The notes under the pieces: generated by a model
Told to the model about the DNA's origin: nothing
The model's database searches: none
What the model saw: only the letters and a program-made list of their open reading frames with translations
From: Methanothrix sp.
Lineage (GTDB): Archaea > Halobacteriota > Methanosarcinia > Methanotrichales > Methanotrichaceae
DNA length: 32,643 bases
NCBI GenBank assembly: GCA_018052825.1
Contig: JAGPMN010000017.1
Location: 1 to 32,643 of the forward strand
Direction: 5' to 3'
Part shown: positions 1-7,542 of the stretch, one piece after another
Layout of the letters: each line of letters starts with the position of its first letter
Position numbering within the stretch: the stretch's first letter is position 1
Program-made: the position numbers and the translations under genes

Positions 1-1287
1 ATCCGAGGGCAAGTTCCAAGAAAACAAGGATTGAAACTTATTGCATCCCCGCCTACATGAGCATTGCCCATAACATCCGAGGGCAAGTTCCAAGAAAACA
101 AGGATTGAAACTCGTCCAAAACCGCTGCTCCGACCTCACGCAACACGATCCGAGGGCAAGTTCCAAGAAAACAAGGATTGAAACCGAAAGGGTATAGTAC
201 TGGTAGATTTTTTCACCAGAAATCCGAGGGCAAGTTCCAAGAAAACAAGGATTGAAACAGGATATACATGAGATCATGCCATTCAGCGCTCCAAATCCGA
301 GGGCAAGTTCCAAGAAAACAAGGATTGAAACCTTTCTATATGGTTCATGGCTTCGGCTGTAATCGGATAATCCGAGGGCAAGTTCCAAGAAAACAAGGAT
401 TGAAACAGGATATACATGAGATCATGCCATTCAGCGCTCCAAATCCGAGGGCAAGTTCCAAGAAAACAAGGATTGAAACTAGCGATAGACGTAGCCACGA
501 TGTGGAAGATCGGGGCATCCGAGGGCAAGTTCCAAGAAAACAAGGATTGAAACATGGAGCCTTCTCCAGAAATAGATTATCGGCTGGAAATCCGAGGGCA
601 AGTTCCAAGAAAACAAGGATTGAAACTAGGCGCTTTTCCTTCTTCTATCCGCTGCTCATAGATCCGAGGGCAAGTTCCAAGAAAACAAGGATTGAAACTA
701 AGGACTCTTCGTTAAAATCACAGGATACGGCAACATCCGAGGGCAAGTTCCAAGAAAACAAGGATTGAAACGTTACTGGATCCATAAACTCTTTTGGCCT
801 TACCATGATCCGAGGGCAAGTTCCAAGAAAACAAGGATTGAAACCTACACGGGATCTCCAACAGCAAGCGACGACAACAATCCGAGGGCAAGTTCCAAGA
901 AAACAAGGATTGAAACGGTCGCGGGCGAAGATGATTGGGTTGGTGTCTGGAATCCGAGGGCAAGTTCCAAGAAAACAAGGATTGAAACGCGCAATATTCC
1001 CAGATGATGAATACTGTGTACACTATCCGAGGGCAAGTTCCAAGAAAACAAGGATTGAAACAGAAACTACTGGAACACATAAGAGAAGAGTTCACAATCC
1101 GAGGGCAAGTTCCAAGAAAACAAGGATTGAAACTACATGCGATGCGCGCATTGTGAGCAGGAGGTCCTGCATCCGAGGGCAAGTTCCAAGAAAACAAGGA
1201 TTGAAACAGACATCGATGTGCCCAGCGTGCAGGCAGATAGAGATCCGAGGGCAAGTTCCAAGAAAACAAGGATTGAAACGGAGTTGT

Positions 1288-1300
1288 TTGATATTATACC
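1288..1300 (+). promoter_or_regulatory. possible TATA box of nfo inside the last CRISPR spacer
   Basis: The stretch TTGATATTATACC is the only AT-rich element just upstream of nfo, and it lies inside the terminal spacer. An archaeal TATA box centred near 1294 would start transcription near 1320, giving a leader of about 40 nt that contains the decayed repeat. No Shine-Dalgarno sequence is visible before the ATG at 1362. Alternatively, nfo could be transcribed by read-through from the array. Confidence 0.35.
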
Positions 1301-1315
1301 AACTTCCATAACAAC

Positions 1316-1336
1316 ATCCGGGGGCAAGGTTCTTGG
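1316..1336 (+). repeat. degenerate terminal CRISPR repeat
   Basis: It starts 36 nt after the last intact repeat, which is one normal spacer length. The first 13 bases match the repeat with one substitution (A to G at repeat position 6). An extra G follows, then TTC, and similarity is lost. The 3' half, including the ATTGAAAC handle, is gone. Decay at the leader-distal end is normal for CRISPR arrays, so this fixes the array polarity. Confidence 0.85.
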
Positions 1337-1361
1337 CGGTGTCGCTCCTGCTCTCCTGACT

Positions 1362-2279
1362 ATGGTGCGACTTGGCGTGCATGTATCCGTGGCCGGCGGC
1401 ATAGACCTGGCAGTGGCAAGGGCAGCGGAGAAGGGCTGCGATGCGTTTCAGATCTTCTCGGCAAACCCTCGCGGCTGGAAGGCAAAGCCCATCTCCTGCG
1501 AGGCTGCGGAGCGATTTGTCGCCGCCCGCCGGAGAGCCGGCCTCTCTCCAGCGGTCTCGCATATGCCCTACCTGCCCAACCTGGCCTCTCCCCGGCCGGA
1601 AGTCTATGAGAGGTCTGTCCAGGCGCTGCAGGAGGAGATGCATAGATGCCGCTTGCTGGAGATGGACTATCTGGTGGCACACCCCGGAAGCCACCTGGGT
1701 GAGGGAAGGGAGGCGGGACTGGACAGAGTTGCAAATGCCCTGCAGACAGCCCTGCCCGAGGACCGGGGCAGGACGGCCCTTCTCCTGGAGAGCACGGCCG
1801 GAAGCAAGAACAGCATAGGCGGGAGATTTGAGGACCTGGCAGCCATCCTGGACCGGATGGAGGGCGAGGCCTGGGGGGAGGGGCTGGGCGTGTGCCTCGA
1901 CACCTGCCACCTCCACGCCGCAGGCTACGACCTGAGGAGCCCCGCCGCCCTTCAGGCCACACTTGACGAGTTCGAGGGGCTCATCGGCCTCAAGAGAGTG
2001 CACCTGGTCCATCTAAACGACTGCAAGAGCGCCCTCGGATCGCATCTGGACAGGCATGAGCACGTCGGTCTGGGCCAGATCGGCGAGGAGGGATTTCGCG
2101 CCGTACTCCGCCATCCAGTCCTGTCAGGGCTGCCCATGATCCTGGAGACGCCGGTGGACAGCCGTCGCAACGATGTCGGCAATCTTCAGGAGGCAAGGAG
2201 GCTTGCCGGCCCTCATCAGGAGAATAGCGTCTTTAAAACCAGCAGAAAGGCCTCATTGGATATGGGCTTGACAAGGTAG
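1362..2279 (+). CDS. nfo: endonuclease IV (AP endonuclease)
   Basis: A 305-aa member of the Nfo family, which cuts DNA 5' of abasic sites in base-excision repair. All nine expected metal ligands are present at family spacing: H67, H107, E143, D180, H183, H217, D230, H232 and E262. The reading frame stays open leftward into the CRISPR array, but homology begins at the ATG at 1362 (MVRLGVHVSVAGG). Family members are about 280-285 aa, so residues from about 283 onward are an extra tail. The tail overlaps the convergent response-regulator gene by 64 bp and is probably read-through of an ancestral stop rather than a domain. The upstream neighbour is the CRISPR array, and no ribosome-binding site is obvious. 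Confidence 0.95.
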   Translation: MVRLGVHVSVAGGIDLAVARAAEKGCDAFQIFSANPRGWKAKPISCEAAERFVAARRRAGLSPAVSHMPYLPNLASPRPEVYERSVQALQEEMHRCRLLEMDYLVAHPGSHLGEGREAGLDRVANALQTALPEDRGRTALLLESTAGSKNSIGGRFEDLAAILDRMEGEAWGEGLGVCLDTCHLHAAGYDLRSPAALQATLDEFEGLIGLKRVHLVHLNDCKSALGSHLDRHEHVGLGQIGEEGFRAVLRHPVLSGLPMILETPVDSRRNDVGNLQEARRLAGPHQENSVFKTSRKASLDMGLTR

Positions 2280-2605
2280 CTTTTAGCCCCCAGGTCGTAG
2301 CTCTTCTGAATATCCTTGTCCTCATTGGAGCCGGTTAGAATGACCACGGGGATGTCTTTGAATTTATCCTCTTTTTTTATGTTCTTGAGCAGCTCAATGC
2401 CGCTCATATCGGGCAGGTTGATATCCAGCAGGATGAGCTGGGGAAGATCGGCGGGCGCGCTGTTTTGAAGTATGGATACGGCCTGCCTGCCGTCTGCTGC
2501 TATGACCAGATCTCTGTCCAGCGCGTTGTGCCGGAGCAGCCTCCTTGCTGCAGCCGCATCCAGCAAGTCATCCTCTATCAGCATTATCCTCAATTCTCTC
2601 TCCAT
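2216..2605 (-). CDS. single-domain response regulator (CheY-like receiver)
   Basis: A 129-aa protein that is only a receiver domain. The acidic pocket is E11/D12/D13, the phospho-acceptor is D61 in LLDINLP, the switch residue is T91 and the conserved lysine is K113 in LVKPI. It should receive phosphate from a histidine kinase and act through protein-protein contact, because it has no DNA-binding or enzymatic output domain. No kinase gene is in the window, so it is an orphan here. The sequence style (KPISNEAFLLVLKTL) resembles the Rcp1-like stand-alone receivers common in methanogens and cyanobacteria. A GGAGGT sits 13 nt upstream of the ATG. Its 3' end overlaps nfo on the other strand by 64 bp. 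Confidence 0.9.
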   Translation of the reverse strand: MERELRIMLIEDDLLDAAAARRLLRHNALDRDLVIAADGRQAVSILQNSAPADLPQLILLDINLPDMSGIELLKNIKKEDKFKDIPVVILTGSNEDKDIQKSYDLGAKSYLVKPISNEAFLLVLKTLFS

Positions 2606-2781
2606 ATATTATCCCGAAACCTCCGCTCATCCATGATCGCGAAGACCTGAGAAGACGTTACAATTACCCACAAAAATAGTTTTCCCACTGAGCTGAGAGT
2701 TAATATGATCCGCGCACTTCATCTTCCTAAACCCGTTTCTCAATTCGTGTGCTCGATCATCCCGGCAAATAATCTGATTTT

Positions 2782-3702
2782 TCATGAAGATATGATGTGC
2801 CTTTCCACGCGCCCGCTGGAGAGAAGGGCCACCCGGCTGAGGGGCACATCCGCCTCTATCTCGTAGCCCAGCGCCCCGCCCAGATTGCGGGAGAACTGCA
2901 GTATCTCCTCATGCGGTGGCATGGCCTCGCGGGCAAGCCTGTTGCGGGAGCGGCCCAGGTGCATGTAGGCCTTGACCTCAACGAAGTCCGGCTCGCCCTG
3001 CGCGATTATGCGGGCCCAGTCTTCGGGCCGCTCCAGGTTCAGGCCGCGGGCCAGTGTCAGCCGGACAACGCTTCTGCAGCAGTGCTCCCGCAGGACCTCC
3101 AGGCTCTGCAGTATGCGGGGCCAGAAGTGGCCTGAGGGGCGGCATACCCTGTGGTACAGATCCTCATCCGGGGCGTTGAGGCTCAGGTAGAGCTGTGTTG
3201 GACGCAGAGCAGAAAGCACATCCGGATTGGTGCCGTTGCTCACAAGAAAGCTTGTCATGCCCCTGCTGCTGATGAGCTCGAGAAGCTCCGCCAGGTAGGG
3301 GTAGAGGGTGGGCTCGCCCATCAGGGAGAGGGCGACGTGCCTGGGCACCCACGCCTCGGCCAGGCGGGCCGGGTCGGTGGTCTTCGCCCCGCCGTAGCCG
3401 GAGAGAAACCTCTGCTGGCCGGAAAGGATGCCATCCAGAAGGGCAGCAGGCTCCAGGGGCTCCTTCGCCGGCGTCTGACCCTCTATCGGCCTCCAGCAGT
3501 GCAGGCAGAGGTGGTTACACTCCAATGTTGGCGTCATCTGCACGCACCTGTGGCTGGAGATGCCGTAGAAGTGGTGCTTGTAGCACTGCTCTCCGCCCCG
3601 CATGGCGCGATTGAGCCACAGGCAGGGCTTGACTGCTCCGCCGCCCACCAGGTGATAGCCCTGGCGGGAGAGTATCTGGACGGCCTGATCTTCCTGGGGC
3701 AT
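2782..3702 (-). CDS. taw1: tRNA 4-demethylwyosine synthase Taw1 (TYW1)
   Basis: A 306-aa radical-SAM enzyme that condenses pyruvate with N1-methylguanosine-37 of tRNA-Phe to build the tricyclic wyosine core. The SAM-cluster cysteines are C62, C66 and C69 (CNHLCLHCW). Three more cysteines, C27, C40 and C53, sit where archaeal TYW1 binds its second [4Fe-4S] cluster (C26/C39/C52 in the Methanocaldococcus enzyme, from memory). The context GISSHRCVQMTP before the CxxxCxxC motif is diagnostic. Length fits the archaeal enzyme without the eukaryotic flavodoxin domain. A TATA-like element at 3725-3738 on the minus strand is about 28 nt from the ATG, so the transcript may be nearly leaderless. No other wyosine gene is in the window. 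Confidence 0.93.
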   Translation of the reverse strand: MPQEDQAVQILSRQGYHLVGGGAVKPCLWLNRAMRGGEQCYKHHFYGISSHRCVQMTPTLECNHLCLHCWRPIEGQTPAKEPLEPAALLDGILSGQQRFLSGYGGAKTTDPARLAEAWVPRHVALSLMGEPTLYPYLAELLELISSRGMTSFLVSNGTNPDVLSALRPTQLYLSLNAPDEDLYHRVCRPSGHFWPRILQSLEVLREHCCRSVVRLTLARGLNLERPEDWARIIAQGEPDFVEVKAYMHLGRSRNRLAREAMPPHEEILQFSRNLGGALGYEIEADVPLSRVALLSSGRVERHIISS

Positions 3703-3724
3703 AACGGATGATGGTTGGCGGGAG

Positions 3725-3738
3725 GGGATAAAGCTTTG
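3725..3738 (-). promoter_or_regulatory. putative TATA box for taw1
   Basis: On the minus strand the sequence reads AAAGCTTTATCCCC. Its centre is about 28-30 nt from the taw1 ATG at 3702, the spacing expected for a TATA box of a leaderless or very short-leader transcript. It shares a short divergent region with the promoter of the channel-like gene. Confidence 0.4.
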
Positions 3739-3756
3739 GGGCTCGCCGGCTCTGCA

Positions 3757-3770
3757 TAAGTGATAAATCC
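3757..3770 (+). promoter_or_regulatory. putative TATA box for the pentapeptide-repeat gene
   Basis: The element TAAGTGATAAATCC is centred about 27 nt before the ATG at 3792, consistent with leaderless initiation at that codon. This supports the ATG at 3792 over the TTG immediately before it. Confidence 0.4.
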
Positions 3771-3791
3771 TGGCTCATCCAGCTAGCTTTG

Positions 3792-5330
3792 ATGCGAGCC
3801 TATCCCAGGGTCCTGCCATGCTCTTTCCATCGCCCGCGGTGGACAGGTATCTGGCACTTCTCCGCAATTCTCTTCGCCATAGCCATTCTGCTGGCCTGCG
3901 CAGGGGCAGCTCAACCTGCCCCGCTGGCTCCCCCATTTACGCAAAGCGTGCAGCCGAGCCATGAGGTCCCAGCCTCGCAGATCCTCTCAGCCATACAGTC
4001 TGGCCAGCCTGTCAGCTACGACAATGTGACGGTCACCGGCAGGCTGGAGCTGGACATGTCTGCCAGCCCCGTGCGCAGGCAGGTGAGCATCACCAACTCC
4101 CGCTTCCTGGATGAGGTGAGTGTCGTTGCTGTGACCTTCAGCGAGGATCTGGACATGAGAAACTGCATCTTCGAGGAGAACGTCAGCTTCGTCAAATCCA
4201 GGTTCCAGGGAGAGTTCAGGCTCGCAGGAGCTGTATTTCTCAAGCAGGCAGACTTTGCCGAGGCCGTCTTCTCCGGCCCGGCCACATTTGCCTCAGCCCG
4301 CTTTCTCAGTGATGCGAGCTTCAGCAATGCCGAGTTCGATGGAGATGCCATCTTTCTGGATACGGGATTTGCGAGCGACGTGGACTTCAACTATGCCAAG
4401 TTCATGAGGACTGGCTACTTTTATAGCGCATTCTTCGATGATGTCAGATTCTTTGAGACCCTCTTCCAGGGCCAAGTCACATTCCGTTCGGTTCGCTTCT
4501 TCGGCAATGCCGAATTCGCAGCCACGCGATTTGAGAGCGATGTGATCTTCCGGGACGCACGGTTCATGAGCGGCAGCACATTCGGCCTCTCCAGCTTTGC
4601 CGGTATCGTCGACTTCGGCGGCGTGAACTTCAGCCAGACAGCATTCATGGGAGGCGTCAAGTTCTCGGATCTGGCCTACTTCACGGACACCCACTTCGGC
4701 GGAGACCTGATACTGGAGGAGGCAAGGCTGTACAGCATGCAACTGGAGAGCGCCTCGTTTGCGCCCGGCTCGAGGATCAACCTCAACAGCACAGATTTCA
4801 ACAAGTTCGTGGTCCACTGGCCGACCATACAGGACCGCCTCGTTTACAACGGCGCCGCCTACATGGCCCTGGTCAAGAACTACAAGAGCCTGGAGTGGTT
4901 CGACGAGGCAGACGACTGCTACTACCAGTACCGCAGAGCCGGCCAGGATCGGGCCCCCTGGGGCTGGGGCAAGATATCAGACATCATCGCATGGCTGTCC
5001 TGCGGCTACGGGGTGCGGGTGAGCTACACAGCCTTCTGGTGCCTCTTTACCATCCTGTTCTTCGGAGTGATATTCTGGGCTGGAAAGGGCATGAGCAAAT
5101 TCGAAATAGAGGGCATGGAGCTTCCAGGCGATCCGCGCCTGCGTCCCAGCAAACGCGTCTCATTTACCGATGCCCTGTACTTCAGCATCGCCATGTTCAC
5201 CACCTCCCAGGCGCCGGTCAATACATATCCCGTGGGCTTCTACAGGCACCTGGCCATGGCGGAGGGCATACTGGGCTGGTTCTTCCTGGGGCTCTTCGTG
5301 GTGGTGCTCAGCGCAGTGCTGATTCGATGA
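3792..5330 (+). CDS. exported pentapeptide-repeat protein with two-TM ion-channel-like domain
   Basis: A 512-aa protein. The N-terminus is basic (five R/H in the first 18 residues), followed by a hydrophobic stretch at about 22-36 ending LLACAGA, which fits a signal peptide or lipobox with Cys36. From about 100 to 320 runs a phenylalanine-centred pentapeptide repeat, with units such as ARFxSDVxFxx, expected to fold as a right-handed quadrilateral beta-helix. A conserved linker (WLSCGYGVRVSY) leads to TM1 at about 412-431, a pore-helix-like segment (YFSIAMFTTSQAP, about 463-475) and TM2 at about 488-511. This matches the two-TM pore (Ion_trans_2) layout, but the filter position lacks the potassium signature TVGYG. 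Such fusions occur in other methanogens. The function is not known; a gated ion channel is the simplest guess. Confidence 0.8.
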   Translation: MRAYPRVLPCSFHRPRWTGIWHFSAILFAIAILLACAGAAQPAPLAPPFTQSVQPSHEVPASQILSAIQSGQPVSYDNVTVTGRLELDMSASPVRRQVSITNSRFLDEVSVVAVTFSEDLDMRNCIFEENVSFVKSRFQGEFRLAGAVFLKQADFAEAVFSGPATFASARFLSDASFSNAEFDGDAIFLDTGFASDVDFNYAKFMRTGYFYSAFFDDVRFFETLFQGQVTFRSVRFFGNAEFAATRFESDVIFRDARFMSGSTFGLSSFAGIVDFGGVNFSQTAFMGGVKFSDLAYFTDTHFGGDLILEEARLYSMQLESASFAPGSRINLNSTDFNKFVVHWPTIQDRLVYNGAAYMALVKNYKSLEWFDEADDCYYQYRRAGQDRAPWGWGKISDIIAWLSCGYGVRVSYTAFWCLFTILFFGVIFWAGKGMSKFEIEGMELPGDPRLRPSKRVSFTDALYFSIAMFTTSQAPVNTYPVGFYRHLAMAEGILGWFFLGLFVVVLSAVLIR

Positions 5331-5349
5331 GATGATCGCTTCCGGAAAG

Positions 5350-5361
5350 GTTGATATACGT
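5350..5361 (+). promoter_or_regulatory. TATA box of tRNA-Arg
   Basis: GAAAGGTTGATATACG precedes the tRNA. The TTGATATAC core is centred about 31 nt before the first tRNA base, and the purine-rich GAAAGG just upstream resembles a BRE. This is a typical archaeal tRNA promoter. Confidence 0.55.
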
Positions 5362-5386
5362 GCCGGGAATACGGATGGCCGGACAA

Positions 5387-5461
5387 GGGCGCGTGGCCTA
5401 GTCAGGATAAGGCGGCAGCCTCCTAAGCTGTAGATCGGGGGTTCGAATCCCCCCGCGCCCG
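5387..5461 (+). tRNA. tRNA-Arg (anticodon CCU)
   Basis: The acceptor arms GGGCGCG and CGCGCCC pair perfectly, with discriminator G. The D arm contains the conserved AG and GG elements, and the T arm is GGGGG-TTCGAAT-CCCCC. The anticodon arm GCAGC-CTCCTAA-GCTGT gives loop positions 34-36 as CCT, reading AGG arginine codons. No intron is seen and CCA is not encoded. It is convergent with hisG, only 16 nt from the hisG stop. Confidence 0.95.
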
Positions 5462-5477
5462 CTCGATTTTTATGTAT

Positions 5478-6350
5478 TCAGGGAACTATCTTGGATATCG
5501 CCAGCTCCAGGATATCCTCTGCCCCAGATTTCTTGAGCCGCGGTATGAGCAGGTTTACGACGCCCCTGTCCACCACAGTCTCCACAGCATAGTAGCCGGA
5601 GTTGTAGAGCTTGGAGATGGTGGGATTTTTCATGCTTGGCAGCATGGCCGCGACAGCCTTCATAGCCTCCTCAGGCACATTCATCTTCAAGAGCACCTTC
5701 TCCTTGGCCCGGATCACAGCGGAGAGAAGCGTCTCAACTGCGACTATCTCCTCGTGCTTGACGGGATCGGCCCAGCTCTTCTTGTTTGCGATCAGCTCTG
5801 ATGTGGACTTGAGCATGACATCTATGATCTTCAGCCCGTTCTTCTTCAGGGTGGAGCCCGTCTCCGTGAGATCGACCACCACATCTGTCAGCTCCGGCAC
5901 CTTGGCCTCCGTGGCTCCGAAGGAGAACTGAATCTCCACTGGAATTCCCAGCCCCAGAAAGAAGGCCTGAGTGAGGTTGGGATACTCTGTGGAGACGCGG
6001 CTTCCAGGCTTGATCTCCCTGGCAGAGTGAATGTCCTGGCTTTCGGGCACAGCCACCACCAGCTTCACCATGCCCGGCCCCTGCTTGCCGTAATACAGCT
6101 CGGTGATGCGTGAGACCACCGCCCCGGACTCCATGATCCAGTCCGTTCCGGATATGCCCAGGTCGAAGTAGCCCTTGGCCACATACCCGGGAATCTCCTG
6201 GGGGCGCAGTATCTTCACCTTGCCTATGCGGGGATCGTCGATGCGGGCGTTGTACTCCCGCTCAGTCCTTTTAACCTGCAGCCCTGCCTGCTCAAAGAGC
6301 TGCAGGGTCTGGTTTTGCAGGCTGCCCTTGGGAATGGCGATGTCTATCAT
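5478..6350 (-). CDS. hisG: ATP phosphoribosyltransferase, long form
   Basis: A 290-aa enzyme for the first step of histidine synthesis, joining ATP and PRPP. The catalytic domain shows IAIPKGSLQ at the N-terminus, GTDWIMESG and the PRPP-binding region VVDLTETGSTL. The last 80 residues (from about KVLLKMN) form the HisG C-terminal ACT-like regulatory domain, so this is the long form that works without HisZ and is usually histidine-inhibited. The frame is open for another 89 codons upstream, but homology starts at MIDIAIPKG, and a GGAGGAG at 6364-6370 lies 13 nt before that ATG. The other his genes here, hisH and hisF, are over 13 kb away. Confidence 0.95.
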   Translation of the reverse strand: MIDIAIPKGSLQNQTLQLFEQAGLQVKRTEREYNARIDDPRIGKVKILRPQEIPGYVAKGYFDLGISGTDWIMESGAVVSRITELYYGKQGPGMVKLVVAVPESQDIHSAREIKPGSRVSTEYPNLTQAFFLGLGIPVEIQFSFGATEAKVPELTDVVVDLTETGSTLKKNGLKIIDVMLKSTSELIANKKSWADPVKHEEIVAVETLLSAVIRAKEKVLLKMNVPEEAMKAVAAMLPSMKNPTISKLYNSGYYAVETVVDRGVVNLLIPRLKKSGAEDILELAISKIVP

Positions 6351-6439
6351 TCTGATCGTATGGCTCCTCCGGAACATATTTTTGCCTTGTGGTTGGCCTC
6401 CGGAGGGCCGGAGCTCCGCGGCAAACCTTTGCCCCCCAC

Positions 6440-6453
6440 AATATTTATAAATA
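6440..6453 (+). promoter_or_regulatory. putative TATA box for the metallophosphoesterase gene
   Basis: AATATTTATAAATA lies in an otherwise G+C-rich gap, centred about 46 nt upstream of the ATG at 6493. A GGAGGGGG follows at 6473-6480 and may be the ribosome-binding site, although its spacing to the ATG is long. Confidence 0.5.
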
Positions 6454-6492
6454 ACTACAGAGATACCATTCCGGAGGGGGAGTAGCAGAGCA

Positions 6493-7500
6493 ATGGCATC
6501 ACTCATCATCTCGGATACGCACTTCGGATGGAACGCCTCAAGCCTGCATGATCCTGCCAGGGTAGAGCAGCTCATGCAGGAGGTATGCAGGTATGAGAGC
6601 GACTGCAGGGAGGCCATACTGCTCGGCGATATATTCGATTTCTGGAGGGCCCGCCCGGAGTCTGCTGTGAAGGCATCCCTCCCCTTTCTGCTGCGGCTGG
6701 AGGAGGCCGGCCTGAAGATCCGCTACATAGTGGGAAATCACGATCATCACCTGGTGGTCCAAAAGCAGGAGGCGGAGTTCATGGAGAGGGCCGCCCGCGG
6801 CGATATCTTTCCAGTCTACATTCCAGCACTGTGCTGGAAGCAGACCTTTGCGGGAATTGATGTGGAGATGCTCTATCCCTGCTATACGAAGAGGCTCTGC
6901 CGCAGGACATTTCTCTTCACACACGGCCATCACCTGGACGGCATTCAGACCCTCACCCTGCAGATTGTGGAGAGGATGCGCCGTCTCTCGGGAGAGGAGA
7001 TCCTTCCCTCCGACCTCGAGATGATGATGACATATGCCTACGAGAGCATCTACCGCACAGCTTACATCGGGGAGATGGTCTCCTTCGAGGACTTAATCTG
7101 GAGGGCGTCGGGCCTGCTGCATAGCATGGCCCCCTTCTCCCGGCAGCGGCCGTCATCTGTCCAGGGCCAGTATGATGCCATATTGCAGTTCATTCGCGAC
7201 CGACACATGGACAGGGTCGACTGCTTCATCTACGGCGATACTCACAGATCTGGCATATTTCAAAGAAGGGGCGGGCCTCTGGCTGTGAATTCCGGCTGCT
7301 TTACAAGGGAGAAGGCTGCCGGTCCGGCGCCCTGGCATGCAACAGGCACCGCAGCCGGGCAGCCCGGCAACCGGCAGGCCAGCCGCAATATAGCGCCGGG
7401 AGGGGAGACTTCTGAGACCTACATGCTTTTGGATGATGGGTGCCTGGCTCTGAGGCAGCTAGGCCGCCAGAAGCCTCTCTTCATATGCGAGCTATTCTAG
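6493..7500 (+). CDS. metallophosphoesterase, LpxH-like (COG2908-type)
   Basis: A 335-aa calcineurin-like phosphoesterase. Motifs in order: D8-x-H10 (SDTH), GDIFDF with D46 and D49, GNHDHH with N82/H83/D84, THGHH around 144-147 and a late YGDTH with the final metal histidine. The set predicts a complete dinuclear metal site. The closest named relatives are the UDP-2,3-diacylglucosamine hydrolases, but archaea lack lipid A, so the substrate is unknown. The segment around 275-300, rich in A, G, P and R, looks like a disordered insertion. The gene stands alone with its own TATA box and is followed 42 nt later by a gene with its own putative promoter. Confidence 0.82.
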   Translation: MASLIISDTHFGWNASSLHDPARVEQLMQEVCRYESDCREAILLGDIFDFWRARPESAVKASLPFLLRLEEAGLKIRYIVGNHDHHLVVQKQEAEFMERAARGDIFPVYIPALCWKQTFAGIDVEMLYPCYTKRLCRRTFLFTHGHHLDGIQTLTLQIVERMRRLSGEEILPSDLEMMMTYAYESIYRTAYIGEMVSFEDLIWRASGLLHSMAPFSRQRPSSVQGQYDAILQFIRDRHMDRVDCFIYGDTHRSGIFQRRGGPLAVNSGCFTREKAAGPAPWHATGTAAGQPGNRQASRNIAPGGETSETYMLLDDGCLALRQLGRQKPLFICELF

Positions 7501-7506
7501 GCCGGC

Positions 7507-7519
7507 CAAATCTATTTCA
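7507..7519 (+). promoter_or_regulatory. putative TATA box for the 100-aa ORF/elp3 unit
   Basis: AAATCTATTTCAT is centred about 30 nt before the ATG at 7543, in the 42-nt gap after the metallophosphoesterase stop. The spacing suits a leaderless transcript. Confidence 0.4.
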
Positions 7520-7542
7520 TCCTGTATCCCCAATGCCGGCAT

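Larger units (their letters stand above)
1..1336 (+). CRISPR. CRISPR array, leader-distal part, 18 repeats plus decayed terminal repeat
   Basis: Eighteen identical 37-bp repeats begin ATCCGAGGGCAAG and end ATTGAAAC. They start at 1, 75, 148, 222, 295, 370, 443, 517, 590, 662, 735, 808, 880, 952, 1025, 1097, 1171 and 1243, separated by spacers of 35-38 nt. The ATTGAAAC end is the 5' handle typical of crRNAs from this archaeal repeat class, so transcription runs on the + strand and the leader lies off the left edge. A truncated, mutated repeat at 1316-1336 marks the old end. The first repeat begins exactly at base 1, so the array is cut by the window. Spacers 4 (259-294) and 6 (407-442) are identical. 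No cas gene is in the window; type I or III is likely from the repeat, but the subtype cannot be assigned. Confidence 0.98.

Noticed and set aside
53-1312. Several long open frames on both strands across the CRISPR array
   Set aside because: They are translations of the repeat itself, showing the same peptide every 24-25 residues. They have no start signals and are explained by the array.
1137-1361. Upstream extension of the endonuclease IV frame
   Set aside because: It runs through repeats and spacers and has no similarity to the family; the ATG at 1362 fits the known N-terminus.
4293-4817. Long minus-strand frame opposite the pentapeptide repeats
   Set aside because: It mirrors the regular repeat on the other strand, so its openness is a composition effect.
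6351-6617. Longer start for hisG
   Set aside because: The extra 89 residues are not part of HisG, and they cross the divergent promoter and the start of the phosphoesterase gene.
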